Shown: positions 33,292-41,935, numbered from the stretch's first letter. The stretch is 64,000 nt of DNA from RGIG1681 sp045657465 (GCA_045657465.1 JAZOTD010000013.1:1-64000); one strand, 5' to 3'. The notes: generated by a model not told the origin, from the sequence alone. Translations and numbers: made by a program.

Positions 33292-33897
33292 ATGCGAAAA
33301 AGAAATAAAAGTTATAACAGAAATTGGTTTGCTTTTGGCATAAGAATTGTGCTGATTGTGATTTTGTTGCCGATTGTTCTTGTTTGGCTTGTTTTGAATG
33401 CTGTGAACAAGCATAAACAAAAAAAGATAAACAAAGACAAAGTTGCAGTTTTTAATATGTCGCAAATTGATTCGCTTTCGGGTGAAGAGTTTGAATTGTT
33501 ATTGAAAGACATTTTTCAAAAACTTGGTTATGAAGTGGCGCTTACAAAAAAGAGCCATGACTATGGTGCAGACCTAATTGTATCAAAGAAAAAAACAAAA
33601 ATGCTTATTCAGGCAAAATGTTACGCAAAAGCAGTTGGTGTAAAGGCTGTTCAAGAAATTGTTGCTTCAAGAAAGCATTATAAAGTTGATGAAGTGATAG
33701 TTGCAACAAACAATTATTTTTCTAAAGATGCAAGGATTTTGGCTGAAGAAAACAATGTTGGTTTGTTTGATAGAAATGATTTATTTGAACTTATAAAAAA
33801 GTTTGACATTCATATTGAAACGAAAGTTAAGAAATATGTTGCAACAACGCCACAAGCAAAAGAAGAAATTGAAAAGAGATTTCCGTTCTGGATTTAA
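33292..33897 (+). CDS. Membrane-anchored Mrr-like restriction endonuclease
   Basis: A 201-residue protein with one N-terminal membrane span (about residues 10-32), a basic linker and a PD-(D/E)xK nuclease domain of the Mrr-cat type: LSGEEFELLLKDIFQKLGY, then the active-site Asp in DYGADLIV and QAK in LIQAKCY, followed by ALGV-like strand VDEVIVATNNYFSKDA. Family members cut DNA (often modified DNA), but membrane-bound ones are poorly understood. No methyltransferase gene is nearby. ATG 33292 is chosen over 33274 because the promoter spacing fits it. Confidence 0.85.
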   Translation: MRKRNKSYNRNWFAFGIRIVLIVILLPIVLVWLVLNAVNKHKQKKINKDKVAVFNMSQIDSLSGEEFELLLKDIFQKLGYEVALTKKSHDYGADLIVSKKKTKMLIQAKCYAKAVGVKAVQEIVASRKHYKVDEVIVATNNYFSKDARILAEENNVGLFDRNDLFELIKKFDIHIETKVKKYVATTPQAKEEIEKRFPFWI

Positions 33898-33973
33898 AAA
33901 AATTGTCTAAGTTTATAAAGTTTGTTTAAATAATAAAAAGGTTGCATAAACTAGTTTTGAGGTAAAATTTTTA

Positions 33974-34714
33974 ATGTTTGAACTAACTTTAAGCACAACT
34001 CTTGACAAACAGTTATATCTATCAAAACTCTTTGCAAACCTCTCGTGCGAAATAAAGCGTGATGCTGGGATAATTGCCAAACAAAACCTTAATGGCAGGG
34101 CATATCTTGCACTGGCGGTTGATGAAGATAAAAAAGAATATTACAAGTCAAAAATTTTGGATCATATTTTGTTTATGGTGCTTGATGACTATAAATTTAA
34201 TTATTATAAAGAATTCATTTTTCCAAATGAAGAAAGTGATTTGTTTTATGCGTTTTTAAAAGCAATAACCATGTTTGACTATGAAAATGACAAAGAAATT
34301 GTTCAAAGTCAAATTGAACTAAAAAACGAGTTTTTAATTGATAGTTTTTTTTATTTTAAACTTGGTCTTTTAAGGGCAAGATGGTCAAAAGCTGTTGAAA
34401 CTTTAAATCAAAACAAAATTTCACTCAGTGAACAGCTTATGATTGATGTTATGAAATATCTGTTGGCGGTTAGTGACAATGAATCAATTTGTGTGAATGT
34501 TTCAATTTCTAAGAAAAGACTATCCATAAAGAATTATTGCCAAAATCGCAATTTTAAACATGATTTTCAAGGAATATCTCAATTTTTTGCAGAAATTGTT
34601 AAATTGAATCCAGCAAAATTAAATTTAAAAATTTCAAAACAGACACAAATTTCAATTAGTGTAAAAGAAAAACTTGAACAGCTTTTTGGAGAAAAAATTT
34701 ATTTGTTAAACTGA
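33974..34714 (+). CDS. YtxC-like sporulation protein
   Basis: A 246-residue largely helical protein without membrane segments. The helical run KSKILDHILFMVLDDYKFNYYKEF and its position directly upstream of the thrS T-box resemble YtxC, which sits next to thrS in Bacillus and is linked to sporulation. Sequence conservation is weak. GAGGT at 33959-33963 is the likely ribosome site. Function is unknown. Confidence 0.55.
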   Translation: MFELTLSTTLDKQLYLSKLFANLSCEIKRDAGIIAKQNLNGRAYLALAVDEDKKEYYKSKILDHILFMVLDDYKFNYYKEFIFPNEESDLFYAFLKAITMFDYENDKEIVQSQIELKNEFLIDSFFYFKLGLLRARWSKAVETLNQNKISLSEQLMIDVMKYLLAVSDNESICVNVSISKKRLSIKNYCQNRNFKHDFQGISQFFAEIVKLNPAKLNLKISKQTQISISVKEKLEQLFGEKIYLLN

Positions 34715-34723
34715 CTTTAAATA

Positions 34724-34752
34724 TTGACAAAAATTATTAGTTGTAATATAAT
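34724..34752 (+). promoter_or_regulatory. Consensus SigA promoter of thrS
   Basis: Perfect TTGACA (34724-34729), 17-base spacer, perfect TATAAT (34747-34752). Confidence 0.93.
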
Positions 34753-34758
34753 AATTTT

Positions 34759-34968
34759 ATACACTTGTAGAACAAGTAGGTTATGCGGGCTGTTTGAGAG
34801 AGAGGAAATCGTGGCTGTGAGTTTCCTTAACAAGTTCATAACTGAAACCACCTACATTTTAAACAACTAAACATTTCAAACGAGGTTGAATTTTCAACGA
34901 AGTAAGGTGGAACCACGATAATGATTATCGTCCTTATGCTAAATTTTTTGGCATAAGGATTTTTTTAT
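34759..34968 (+). promoter_or_regulatory. T-box riboswitch (threonine) before thrS
   Basis: Stem I elements (GAGAGAGGAAATCG), a candidate specifier ACC (Thr) in GAAACCACC near 34848-34856, the antiterminator core AAGGTGGAACCACG at about 34903-34916, and a terminator CCTTATGC / GCATAAGG followed by T7. The UGGA bulge is complementary to a U-CCA tRNA end, matching tRNA-Thr at 20631. Confidence 0.93.
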
Positions 34969-34989
34969 GCCAAACCAAAGGAGAATAAA

Positions 34990-36903
34990 ATGAAAATTAC
35001 ACTAAGAGATGAAGTAAGAGAATTTGAAAATGGCGTTAGTCCGCTCGATATTGCAAAATCGATTTCTGAAGGACTTGCAAGAATGGCTGTTTGTGGCAAA
35101 ATTGGAGATGAACTTGTTGATTTAAATCTTCCGCTAAACGAAGATTGCAAGCTTGAAATCATCACTACAAAAAGCCCTGAATATCAAGAAGTTTTGCGTC
35201 ATTCAACAGCGCACGTTTTAGCACAAGCTGTTAAGACAATTTTTCCAACTGCAAAATGTTGGGTTGGACCTGCAACAAAAGACGGGTTCTATTATGACTT
35301 TGACTTCAAAACTCCAATCACAAACGAAGATTTGGCTGTTATTGAAGACGAGATGAACAAAATCATCAAAGCAAACTTTGAAATTGTTAGAAAAGAAGTT
35401 TCTAAAAAAGAAGCAATCAAGCTTATGAAAGAAATGGGTGAACCATACAAGGTTGAACTTATTGAAGCTATTCCTGATGGCGAAATGATTACAACATACA
35501 CACAGGGTGACTACATTGAAGTTTGTCGTGGACCACACATTAAATCAACTGGGCTCATCAAATCATTCAAGCTCACAAAGATTTCAGGTGCATACCTTAA
35601 AGGTGACAGCAAAAACAAGATGCTTACTAGAATCTATGGTGTTGTGTTTGATAAAAAGAGCGAAATGGACGAATATTTCAAGCTTTTAGAAGAAGCAATG
35701 AAACGTGATCATAGAAAACTTGGCAAAGACCTTGAACTTTTCTTCTTTGACGAAACAGCACCTGGCATGCCATATTGGCTTCCAAAGGGTTTCACAATGT
35801 TCAACACTCTTATTAATTATTGGAGAGAAATCCATAAAAAAGAAGGATATCAAGAATTTGCAGCACCACAACTTAACTCAAGTGTGCTTTGGAAAACCTC
35901 TGGTCACTGGGATCACTATAAAGAGGATATGTTCGTTTTGACAGATAGCGATGGAAATGAACAAGCAATTAAGCCAATGAGCTGTCCAAACTCAATCAAG
36001 GTTTATCAAACAAAAGTTAGAAGTTATAAAGATTTGCCACTTCGTTTCTGTGACGTTGATGCTATTCATAGAAATGAAAAATCTGGTCAACTTAATGGTA
36101 TGCTTCGTGTTAGAATGTTCCACCAAGATGACTCTCACAACTTCGTAACACCTGACCAAATTGGTTTTGAAATTAGAAATATTTTGAACATTGCAAACAG
36201 AATGTATGGTGACTTTGGCTTGCCATTTGAACTTACTCTTTCAACTCGTCCAGAAGATTTTATGGGTGAAATTGCTACTTGGAACAAGGCTGAAGCAGAA
36301 CTTAAAGAAGTTCTTAACGACATTTGCGGTGAAGGAAAGTATAGAATCAACGAAGGCGATGGAGCGTTCTATGGTCCAAAGATTGATATTAAAATGAAAG
36401 ACTGCTTGGGCAGAGAGTGGCAAATGGGAACTATTCAAGTAGACTTCCAACTTCCACAACGTTTTGACCTTTCATATATTGACAAAGATGGTTCAAAACA
36501 AATGCCAATCATGCTTCACAGAGTTATCTTTGGTTCACTTGAAAGATTTGTGGGAATCATCACAGAACACTTTGCAGGGGCATTCCCAACATGGATTGCG
36601 CCTGTTCAACTTAAAGTTATTTCTGTTTCTGAAAAGAGTGCAGAATATGCAAGCAAGGTTGCAACTTTCTTTGATGATAATGGCGTTAGAGTTGAAACTG
36701 ACAATAGCGACGAAAGAATTGGTTACAAAATTAGACTTGCACAACTTGAAAAAGTTCCATATATGATTATTTTGGGTGAAAACGAGGCAAATGCTGGAAC
36801 TGTTTCAATTAGAAAGAGAAATGGTGAAGAAATTAAAGACCTTTCACTTGAAAAAGCACTTGAACTTATAAATAAAGATATTGTCACAAAAGGCAAAGAA
36901 TAA
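34990..36903 (+). CDS. thrS: Threonyl-tRNA synthetase
   Basis: A 637-residue class II synthetase. It has the N-terminal TGS domain (residues 1-60), the editing domain with HSTAHVLAQAV (zinc-like HxxxH), the catalytic core with motif 2 FRNEKSGQLNG-like HRNEKSGQLNGMLRVR, the zinc Cys in PMSCPNS, and the C-terminal anticodon-binding domain. It is controlled by a threonine T-box and has AAGGAG before ATG 34990. A terminator follows. Confidence 0.97.
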   Translation: MKITLRDEVREFENGVSPLDIAKSISEGLARMAVCGKIGDELVDLNLPLNEDCKLEIITTKSPEYQEVLRHSTAHVLAQAVKTIFPTAKCWVGPATKDGFYYDFDFKTPITNEDLAVIEDEMNKIIKANFEIVRKEVSKKEAIKLMKEMGEPYKVELIEAIPDGEMITTYTQGDYIEVCRGPHIKSTGLIKSFKLTKISGAYLKGDSKNKMLTRIYGVVFDKKSEMDEYFKLLEEAMKRDHRKLGKDLELFFFDETAPGMPYWLPKGFTMFNTLINYWREIHKKEGYQEFAAPQLNSSVLWKTSGHWDHYKEDMFVLTDSDGNEQAIKPMSCPNSIKVYQTKVRSYKDLPLRFCDVDAIHRNEKSGQLNGMLRVRMFHQDDSHNFVTPDQIGFEIRNILNIANRMYGDFGLPFELTLSTRPEDFMGEIATWNKAEAELKEVLNDICGEGKYRINEGDGAFYGPKIDIKMKDCLGREWQMGTIQVDFQLPQRFDLSYIDKDGSKQMPIMLHRVIFGSLERFVGIITEHFAGAFPTWIAPVQLKVISVSEKSAEYASKVATFFDDNGVRVETDNSDERIGYKIRLAQLEKVPYMIILGENEANAGTVSIRKRNGEEIKDLSLEKALELINKDIVTKGKE

Positions 36904-36912
36904 AAATAAAAC

Positions 36913-36945
36913 AAAAGACAATCATTTTTGGTTGTCTTTTTGTTT
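36913..36945 (+). terminator. Terminator after thrS
   Basis: Stem AAAAGACAA / TTGTCTTTT with a 10-base loop and trailing T-rich sequence. Confidence 0.85.
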
Positions 36946-36999
36946 AATAAAGACCTTTTTGCGGGAATGTAAAATAGTTATATTTTTATTAAAAAACTG

Positions 37000-37028
37000 T
37001 TGACAAGGTCGGTTTTGTGGTGTATAAT
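37000..37028 (+). promoter_or_regulatory. Consensus SigA promoter of infC-rpmI-rplT
   Basis: TTGACA (37000-37005), 17 bases, TATAAT (37023-37028). Confidence 0.93.
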
Positions 37029-37034
37029 ACCCGT

Positions 37035-37212
37035 GTTTATTGAAGAGAAAGAACACTTTCCACCAAGCGAATGAAAGATTTTGCTTTGGTCAAATATAAT
37101 AATGCTATCGACCTAAAACTTGGCACATTTTTATGTGCACCCTTAGTTTTGGAATTATTATATAGTGAGTGGATTTCTTTACGTAAACCACTCACTTTTA
37201 TTTTTGCAAATA
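37035..37212 (+). promoter_or_regulatory. L20-type autoregulatory leader with attenuator
   Basis: A 200-base non-coding leader precedes infC. It contains an imperfect long hairpin (AAAACT...AGTTTT around GCACAT/ATGTGC, 37113-37155) and a terminator AGTGAGTGG / CCACTCACT (37165-37197) followed by TTTTATTTTT. This is the position and layout of the Firmicute L20 leader, in which free L20 promotes termination. The exact L20-binding fold was not verified. Confidence 0.75.
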
Positions 37213-37240
37213 ATTGTGAAATAAAATTTTTAGGAGTCTT

Positions 37241-37768
37241 ATGGCTATTAAACAACAAGAAACACAAATCAATGAAAGCATCAGAGATGCTGAGATTAGG
37301 GTTATCGGTGCAAATGGCGAACAGCTTGGAATTATGTCGGCTCGTGAAGCAAACGCTATTGCAGAAAAAGAAGGATTAGATTTGGTTAAAATCTCTCCAA
37401 GTGCGGTGCCAGCAGTCTGTAAAATTATGGACTATGGCAAATATCTTTTTGACAAAACAAAAAGAGAAAAAGAACAACGCAAAAATCAAAAGATTGTTGA
37501 ACTTAAAGAAGTGCAACTTTCAATGACTATTGAACAACATGACATTGACATCAAAGCAAAGCATGCAACAAAGTTTTTGCTTAATGGTGACAAGGTTAAA
37601 GTTTCAATTAGAATGAGCGGAAGACAACAAGCTTATGCTGACAGGGGTGTTGAAACTGAAAATGCATTTGCTAAGAGTTTGGAAGAAATTTCAACCATTG
37701 AAAAACCAGCTAAGGTTGAGGGCAGACATATCATTATGATTCTTGCTCCAAAAAATGCAAAGAAATAA
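37241..37768 (+). CDS. infC: Translation initiation factor IF-3
   Basis: IF-3 binds the 30S subunit and checks start-codon pairing. The 175-residue protein has the N-domain (NESIRDAEIRVIGANGEQLG), a helical Lys-rich linker with the family motif DYGKYLFDKTKREKE, and the C-domain with KEVQLSMTIEQHD. The start is ATG 37241 with TAGGAG upstream. First gene of the classical infC-rpmI-rplT operon behind an attenuating leader. Confidence 0.97.
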   Translation: MAIKQQETQINESIRDAEIRVIGANGEQLGIMSAREANAIAEKEGLDLVKISPSAVPAVCKIMDYGKYLFDKTKREKEQRKNQKIVELKEVQLSMTIEQHDIDIKAKHATKFLLNGDKVKVSIRMSGRQQAYADRGVETENAFAKSLEEISTIEKPAKVEGRHIIMILAPKNAKK

Positions 37769-37810
37769 ACCATATCACTTTTAAACAGGTATTACAGGAG
37801 GAAATTTATT

Positions 37811-38011
37811 ATGTCAAAACAAAAAACAAACAGTGGCGCAAAAAAGAGATTCATCGTTTTGAAAAGCGGTAGAGTTAAAAGAGGCCAACAAAACCACAGA
37901 CATTTGCTTGCAGGCAAAGAAAGACACAGAAAGAGAGAATCTCGTCAAGGTGCTTATGTAGAAGGCAAACAAATCAAAACAGTTAAACAACTTGTAGGTA
38001 AACAAGGCTAA
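37811..38011 (+). CDS. rpmI: Ribosomal protein L35
   Basis: A very basic 66-residue protein with the L35 pattern: KQKTNSGAKKRF, then LKSGRVKRGQQNHRHLL and KERHRKRE. It is a large-subunit protein encoded between infC and rplT as usual. An AGGAGG ribosome site precedes it. Confidence 0.97.
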   Translation: MSKQKTNSGAKKRFIVLKSGRVKRGQQNHRHLLAGKERHRKRESRQGAYVEGKQIKTVKQLVGKQG

Positions 38012-38028
38012 GAAGGAGGACGAGGATA

Positions 38029-38385
38029 ATGAGAATTAAAAGAGGCGTAAACGCTCACAAAAAAAGAGTTAAAATTTTAAAAGCTGCAAAAGGTTATTAT
38101 GGCTCAAAGAGCAAACTTGTTAGAGTTGCTCGTCAAGCTGTTATGAAGAGTGGCAACTATGCATATGTTGCTAGACGTGCTAAAAAGAGAGACTTTAGAA
38201 GACTTTGGACTGTTAGAATCAACGCTGAAGCTAGAGTTAATGGTCTTTCATACAGCAGACTTATCGATGGTCTTAAAAAAGCTAACATCGAACTTAACAG
38301 AAAAGTTCTTGCTGAACTTGCTGTTTCTGACAAAGTTGCATTTGCTAAAGTTTGTGAACAAGCAAAAGCTGCTCTTGCAAAATAA
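38029..38385 (+). CDS. rplT: Ribosomal protein L20
   Basis: A 118-residue basic protein with the L20 start MRIKRGVNAHKKRVKILKAA and ending in the globular domain (NGLSYSRLIDGLKKANIELNRKVLAELA). It is essential early in 50S assembly and is the probable repressor of its own operon through the leader upstream of infC. AAGGAGG ribosome site. Confidence 0.98.
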   Translation: MRIKRGVNAHKKRVKILKAAKGYYGSKSKLVRVARQAVMKSGNYAYVARRAKKRDFRRLWTVRINAEARVNGLSYSRLIDGLKKANIELNRKVLAELAVSDKVAFAKVCEQAKAALAK

Positions 38386-38398
38386 ATAGACAAACAGA

Positions 38399-38430
38399 AA
38401 ACTTAATACGGTTTCGTATTAAGTTTTTTT
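38399..38430 (+). terminator. Terminator after rplT
   Basis: Stem AAACTTAATACG / CGTATTAAGTTT with a tetraloop GTTT and T run. Confidence 0.93.
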
Positions 38431-38446
38431 GTTAAAGGTGAAAATT

Positions 38447-39220
38447 ATGAAGGGTGAAATTATCACAAGTTTAGACAATAGCATGATTAAAGAAGCTAGA
38501 AGTTTAAATGATAAAAAATTTAGACGTTTTCATGGCAAGTTTTTGGTTGATGGCGAAAAACTTGTTTATGAAGCAGTGTGTGGGGCGTGTGATGTTGAAA
38601 AACTTTTTGTTGATGCATCAAGACTTTCTGACTTTGGATATATTTTAGAAAAGTTTAATGGAAAGATTGTTCCAGTGACAACCAAAGTGCTTGCATCAAT
38701 TTCTGAAAATGTTACCCCTCAAGGCATTATTGCTGAAGTGGTTATGCGTGAAACAGGCGAGTTTGCTCCTGATTCAAATCAGCCTATTTTGGTGCTTGAC
38801 CGCATTCAAGACCCGGGAAATTTAGGTACTATTATTAGAACGGCGGCGGCAACTGGGTTTAACACAATTGTGCTTATTGACACGGTTGACCCATATTCGC
38901 CAAAGGTTGTTAGAAGTTCGTCTGGTGGTGTTTTTTATGCAGACATTTTTAGAATGACTGAAGCAGAGATTATCAATTTTGCTCAGAAGAAAAACTTTGA
39001 ACTTTTGGTTGCAGACATGGGTGGTGACAATGTTTTTGAAAAACCAATCACAACAAAAAACTTTGCACTTGTTATCGGCAATGAAGGGCAGGGTGTGAGT
39101 GACACTTTCAAAGAAAAAGGTCATGCAATCTCGCTTCCAATGAAAAGCCAAATGGAATCACTTAATGCTGGGGTTTCAGCTAGTGTTTTGATGTATGTGC
39201 TTTTAGGTTCTAGCATTTAA
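38447..39220 (+). CDS. TrmH/SpoU family RNA 2'-O-methyltransferase
   Basis: A 257-residue SPOUT methyltransferase with an N-terminal substrate-binding domain (KKFRRFHGKFLVDGEKLVYEA) and the catalytic knot: LDRIQDPGNLGTIIRTA, KVVRSSSGG, LVIGNEGQGVS and IPM-like LPMKSQMESLNAGVSASVLM. It modifies rRNA or tRNA ribose; which site is unknown. ATG 38447 with AAAGGTG site is preferred to the in-frame TTG at 38429. It follows rplT as in many Firmicutes. Confidence 0.94.
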   Translation: MKGEIITSLDNSMIKEARSLNDKKFRRFHGKFLVDGEKLVYEAVCGACDVEKLFVDASRLSDFGYILEKFNGKIVPVTTKVLASISENVTPQGIIAEVVMRETGEFAPDSNQPILVLDRIQDPGNLGTIIRTAAATGFNTIVLIDTVDPYSPKVVRSSSGGVFYADIFRMTEAEIINFAQKKNFELLVADMGGDNVFEKPITTKNFALVIGNEGQGVSDTFKEKGHAISLPMKSQMESLNAGVSASVLMYVLLGSSI

Positions 39221-39310
39221 TATTTTAAACAGTTAAAATTTATTGCCAACAACTGGCAAAATATATATAATAATTAGAGAATAGTTTACTATTGATAGGA
39301 GGAAAAAGAA

Positions 39311-40048
39311 ATGAGTGGACACTCAAAGTGGCACAATATTCAAGCCACAAAGAACAAAGCTGACGCAGCAAGAGGAAAAATCTTTACAAAAATTGGTCGT
39401 GAAATAACAGTTGCTGTTAAACTTGGTGGCCCTGACCCGAACATCAACAGCAAACTTTATGACGTTATTCAAAAAGCTAAACAAAACAACATGCCAAACG
39501 ACAACATTCAACGTTCAATCAAAAAGGCGGCTGGTGGAGAAGATACGGGCAACTATGATGCAATTACATATGAAGGCTATGGTTCACATGGTGTAGCATT
39601 TATTGTTGAGTGCTTGTCAGACAACAGAAACAGAACAGCAGCAGATGTTAGACATTTGTTCACCAAATATGGCGGCAGCTTGGGAACAAGCGGAAGCGTG
39701 TCATATATGTTTGATTACAAAGGTATTATTGTAATCAAGAAAACTGCCAACACAACAGAAGATAATGTTATGATGACCGCACTTGATGCTGGTGCTGATG
39801 ATGTTGTTAATGAAGAAGAATGCTTTGAAATTATCACTTCACCTGACATGATCCATGCTGTTAGCAAAGAATTTGAATCTGGCGGTTATGAAATTTTGTC
39901 TAGTGAAGTTGAATATGTTCCGCAAAACATGATTGAACTTGACAAAGATTCAGCAATGTCTATCAACAAACTTATTGTTAGTCTTGAAGACTTAGATGAT
40001 GTTCAAAATGTTTATACAAATGCAGACCTTTCAGCATTAGATGAATAG
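39311..40048 (+). CDS. yebC: YebC/TACO1 family protein
   Basis: A 245-residue YebC family member, starting MSGHSKWHNIQATKNKADAARG with the usual basic N-terminus, then PNDNIQRSIKKAAGG and EGYGSHGVAFIVECLSDNRNRTAADVR. The family was first described as transcription regulators; some members help ribosomes through proline-rich stretches, which links functionally with efp in this window. AGGAGG precedes the ATG and TATAAT lies upstream at about 39264-39269. Confidence 0.96.
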   Translation: MSGHSKWHNIQATKNKADAARGKIFTKIGREITVAVKLGGPDPNINSKLYDVIQKAKQNNMPNDNIQRSIKKAAGGEDTGNYDAITYEGYGSHGVAFIVECLSDNRNRTAADVRHLFTKYGGSLGTSGSVSYMFDYKGIIVIKKTANTTEDNVMMTALDAGADDVVNEEECFEIITSPDMIHAVSKEFESGGYEILSSEVEYVPQNMIELDKDSAMSINKLIVSLEDLDDVQNVYTNADLSALDE

Positions 40049-40062
40049 GGGAGATATATTAT

Positions 40063-40332
40063 ATGTGGATTGAAATTTTAGGTATTTTAGCAACTTTATT
40101 GATTTTAGTTTCAATGAGTTGTAAAACCATGACATATAAAGGCAGTTTGATTATGAGAATAACAAACATCGCTGGTTGTATGGTTTTTACCGTTTATGGT
40201 TTTTTGCTTCCAGCATATAGCACAGGGGTTTTGAATGCGGTTTTAATTGTTGTTAACACATATCATTTAGTTAAGTTGGTGCGTGAGAATAAAACCAATT
40301 CTAAAACTGAAGAGAAGAAAGATAATGAATAA
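40063..40332 (+). CDS. Small inner-membrane protein, YgjV-like
   Basis: An 89-residue protein with three hydrophobic segments (about residues 3-20, 32-50 and 53-70) and a charged, hydrophilic C-terminus. The sequence RITNIAGCMVFTVYGFLLPAYSTGVLNAVLIVVNTYHL resembles the YgjV family of inner-membrane proteins. Function is unknown. It is 14 bases after yebC, so probably co-transcribed, and a terminator follows. Confidence 0.7.
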   Translation: MWIEILGILATLLILVSMSCKTMTYKGSLIMRITNIAGCMVFTVYGFLLPAYSTGVLNAVLIVVNTYHLVKLVRENKTNSKTEEKKDNE

Positions 40333-40337
40333 AAATA

Positions 40338-40365
40338 AGCCGTCCTTATAAAGGGCGGTTTTATT
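40338..40365 (+). terminator. Terminator after the yebC operon
   Basis: Stem CCGTCCTT / AAGGGCGG (one T-G pair) with a 3-base loop, then TTTTATT. Confidence 0.8.
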
Positions 40366-40475
40366 ATGGTTAAACGTAAGCAATAAAAGCTATTTATAAT
40401 TCTTATAAACGGCAATTATTAAATTTTAGTTATAGTTTAGATAAAAACTATATATAGACGAAAACAGCCATAAAT

Positions 40476-40505
40476 TTGACACCGATAAGTGAAATGAATT
40501 ATTAT
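40476..40505 (+). promoter_or_regulatory. Promoter of the first zeta-toxin locus
   Basis: Perfect TTGACA (40476-40481), 18 bases, TATTAT (40500-40505). It leaves a 5' leader of about 100 bases before the antitoxin ATG, with a possible hairpin ATACT-AACTTT-AGTAT around 40536-40552. The rest of 40366-40475 shows no gene. Confidence 0.6.
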
Positions 40506-40613
40506 ATAAAGGGTTAGATTGGGGTAAATTAGACCATACTAACTTTAGTATACAATGCCATAGTGCAGATTTGTTGATGATGAAATTCACCACTCAGCGA
40601 TTTTGGAGAAAAT

Positions 40614-40838
40614 ATGGATTTTAGTATGAATGAATTTGAAGAACTTGCAATCGCAAAAAAAGTTGTCAATAACTTGATTGCAGAAAAAACAGCAAATGGA
40701 TTCGATGAAACAGATGAAGAACTTTCTGTTTTGATTCGAGAAAGAAAACTCATTGAATTGGGTGACAAAGACGCTGTTGGAAGGGCATTGAATATGTATA
40801 TTTATTTACAGGGGAATCTTAAAAATGAAACAAACTAA
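40614..40838 (+). CDS. Candidate antitoxin of the zeta-toxin pair
   Basis: A 74-residue acidic helical protein with no known DNA-binding motif. It directly precedes and overlaps the zeta-type gene by 14 bases, the order and coupling of epsilon-zeta modules. The decisive observation is that residues 10-65 align without gaps to the C-terminal 60 residues of the second zeta protein (43066 end): 20 of 56 identical by my count, including GFDE, EL, LI, E and KL. This suggests an inhibitory domain that exists both free and fused. I do not recognise it as a named epsilon family; the function is inferred. GGAG at 40605-40608 is the ribosome site. Confidence 0.72.
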   Translation: MDFSMNEFEELAIAKKVVNNLIAEKTANGFDETDEELSVLIRERKLIELGDKDAVGRALNMYIYLQGNLKNETN

Positions 40839-41832
40839 TGACAAAACACTAGCAAGCGGCACAGTTGATATGCAAGAGTTGAAAAACAGATATGCTGTTT
40901 CACCTGAAATTTTGCAAGAAAAAGCTGAAATCATTGCGAAGGTGTTGACTCAAGGCATGGTGCCAGTTGATGATCCAATCGCATATGTGATCGTTGGTCA
41001 ACCAGGAGCTGGAAAAACTGGTATTATGACAGAGAGTTGCAAGCAATTTGGTGGAAATTTAATCATTTATGATATTGATGAATTTAGAGAATATCATCCA
41101 CAAATTGATGAAATTAGAAGATTATATCCAGAACATTATGTTCCATTAACTTCACAATTTGCTTCAGATGTTAGTCACAAAGTTAATAATTTAATTTTTG
41201 AAGGCAAATATAACTTGGGGCTTCACAAAACATTTAAAGATGAAGGCTTGATTTATGACACACTAATTCCACTTAGAGAACTTGGCTATGGATTGGTGCT
41301 TAGAGTTATTGCAACTAGTGATCTTGAGAGCAAAATGTCAGCTCTTGAAAGAGGACAAAAACTTAGACTTAGTGACAAAGACGGAATCAGCAGATGGGTT
41401 TATACACCATATATGAACAAAACAATGGCTGGCCTTGTTGATATGTGTCAAAAGAGTGAAGATGAAAAACTTGTTGATGTTGTTCAAGTTATCATGAAAA
41501 ATTGTCAACCACGAGACCTTACTTGTGTTTATGAAAAGGTTTTAAATAACAATGTTCCTGAAGAAGTTTACAAGTCTCCAGCATATCTTGGTTATGAAGA
41601 CCATGGCTACAAATCAACGAGAGAAGCAATCGATGAATCAAGACATGTTGACGCAATCAAGATGCTTCCAACAATTGTTGAAAGAGTTGAAAAATCTAAA
41701 GTTAGAGCTGATGAATACGCTAAAATTTCAGGCAAAAGCAAAGAAACAGAAGATGATTTCATTAAAGAAATTGTTAGACTTCAAAATCTATATCAAGCTG
41801 AACTTGAAGCTGGTGCAAGAAAACCAGAATAA
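40825..41832 (+). CDS. Zeta-toxin family kinase 1
   Basis: A 335-residue P-loop kinase of the zeta-toxin/PezT family; characterised members phosphorylate UDP-N-acetylglucosamine and poison cell-wall synthesis. Walker A GQPGAGKT is at residues 58-65, followed by IYDIDEFREYHP (the catalytic Asp region) near 82 and ALERG near 172. At residues 133-136 it reads LHKT where classical zeta proteins have an EGT motif, so the substrate may differ. The C-terminal 120 residues are helical and have no match to the antitoxin. Translation overlaps the upstream antitoxin gene. A terminator follows. Confidence 0.85.
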   Translation: MKQTNDKTLASGTVDMQELKNRYAVSPEILQEKAEIIAKVLTQGMVPVDDPIAYVIVGQPGAGKTGIMTESCKQFGGNLIIYDIDEFREYHPQIDEIRRLYPEHYVPLTSQFASDVSHKVNNLIFEGKYNLGLHKTFKDEGLIYDTLIPLRELGYGLVLRVIATSDLESKMSALERGQKLRLSDKDGISRWVYTPYMNKTMAGLVDMCQKSEDEKLVDVVQVIMKNCQPRDLTCVYEKVLNNNVPEEVYKSPAYLGYEDHGYKSTREAIDESRHVDAIKMLPTIVERVEKSKVRADEYAKISGKSKETEDDFIKEIVRLQNLYQAELEAGARKPE

Positions 41833-41833
41833 C

Positions 41834-41862
41834 AAAAAAGACTTTTTTAAGTCTTTTTTTTG
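41834..41862 (+). terminator. Terminator between the two zeta genes
   Basis: Stem AAAAAAGACTT / AAGTCTTTTTT with a TTTT loop. It makes the second zeta gene a separate transcription unit. Confidence 0.85.
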
Positions 41863-41935
41863 TGTCAATATTTTTATTTGACAAAAAGACGGCTTTGATT
41901 TATTCTTAAATGGTCAAAGTTAATAGGAGATTTTT

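Noticed and set aside
37071..37379. 102-residue ORF over the infC leader
   Set aside because: It covers a structured attenuator leader and runs into infC in another frame; no ribosome site and biased composition.
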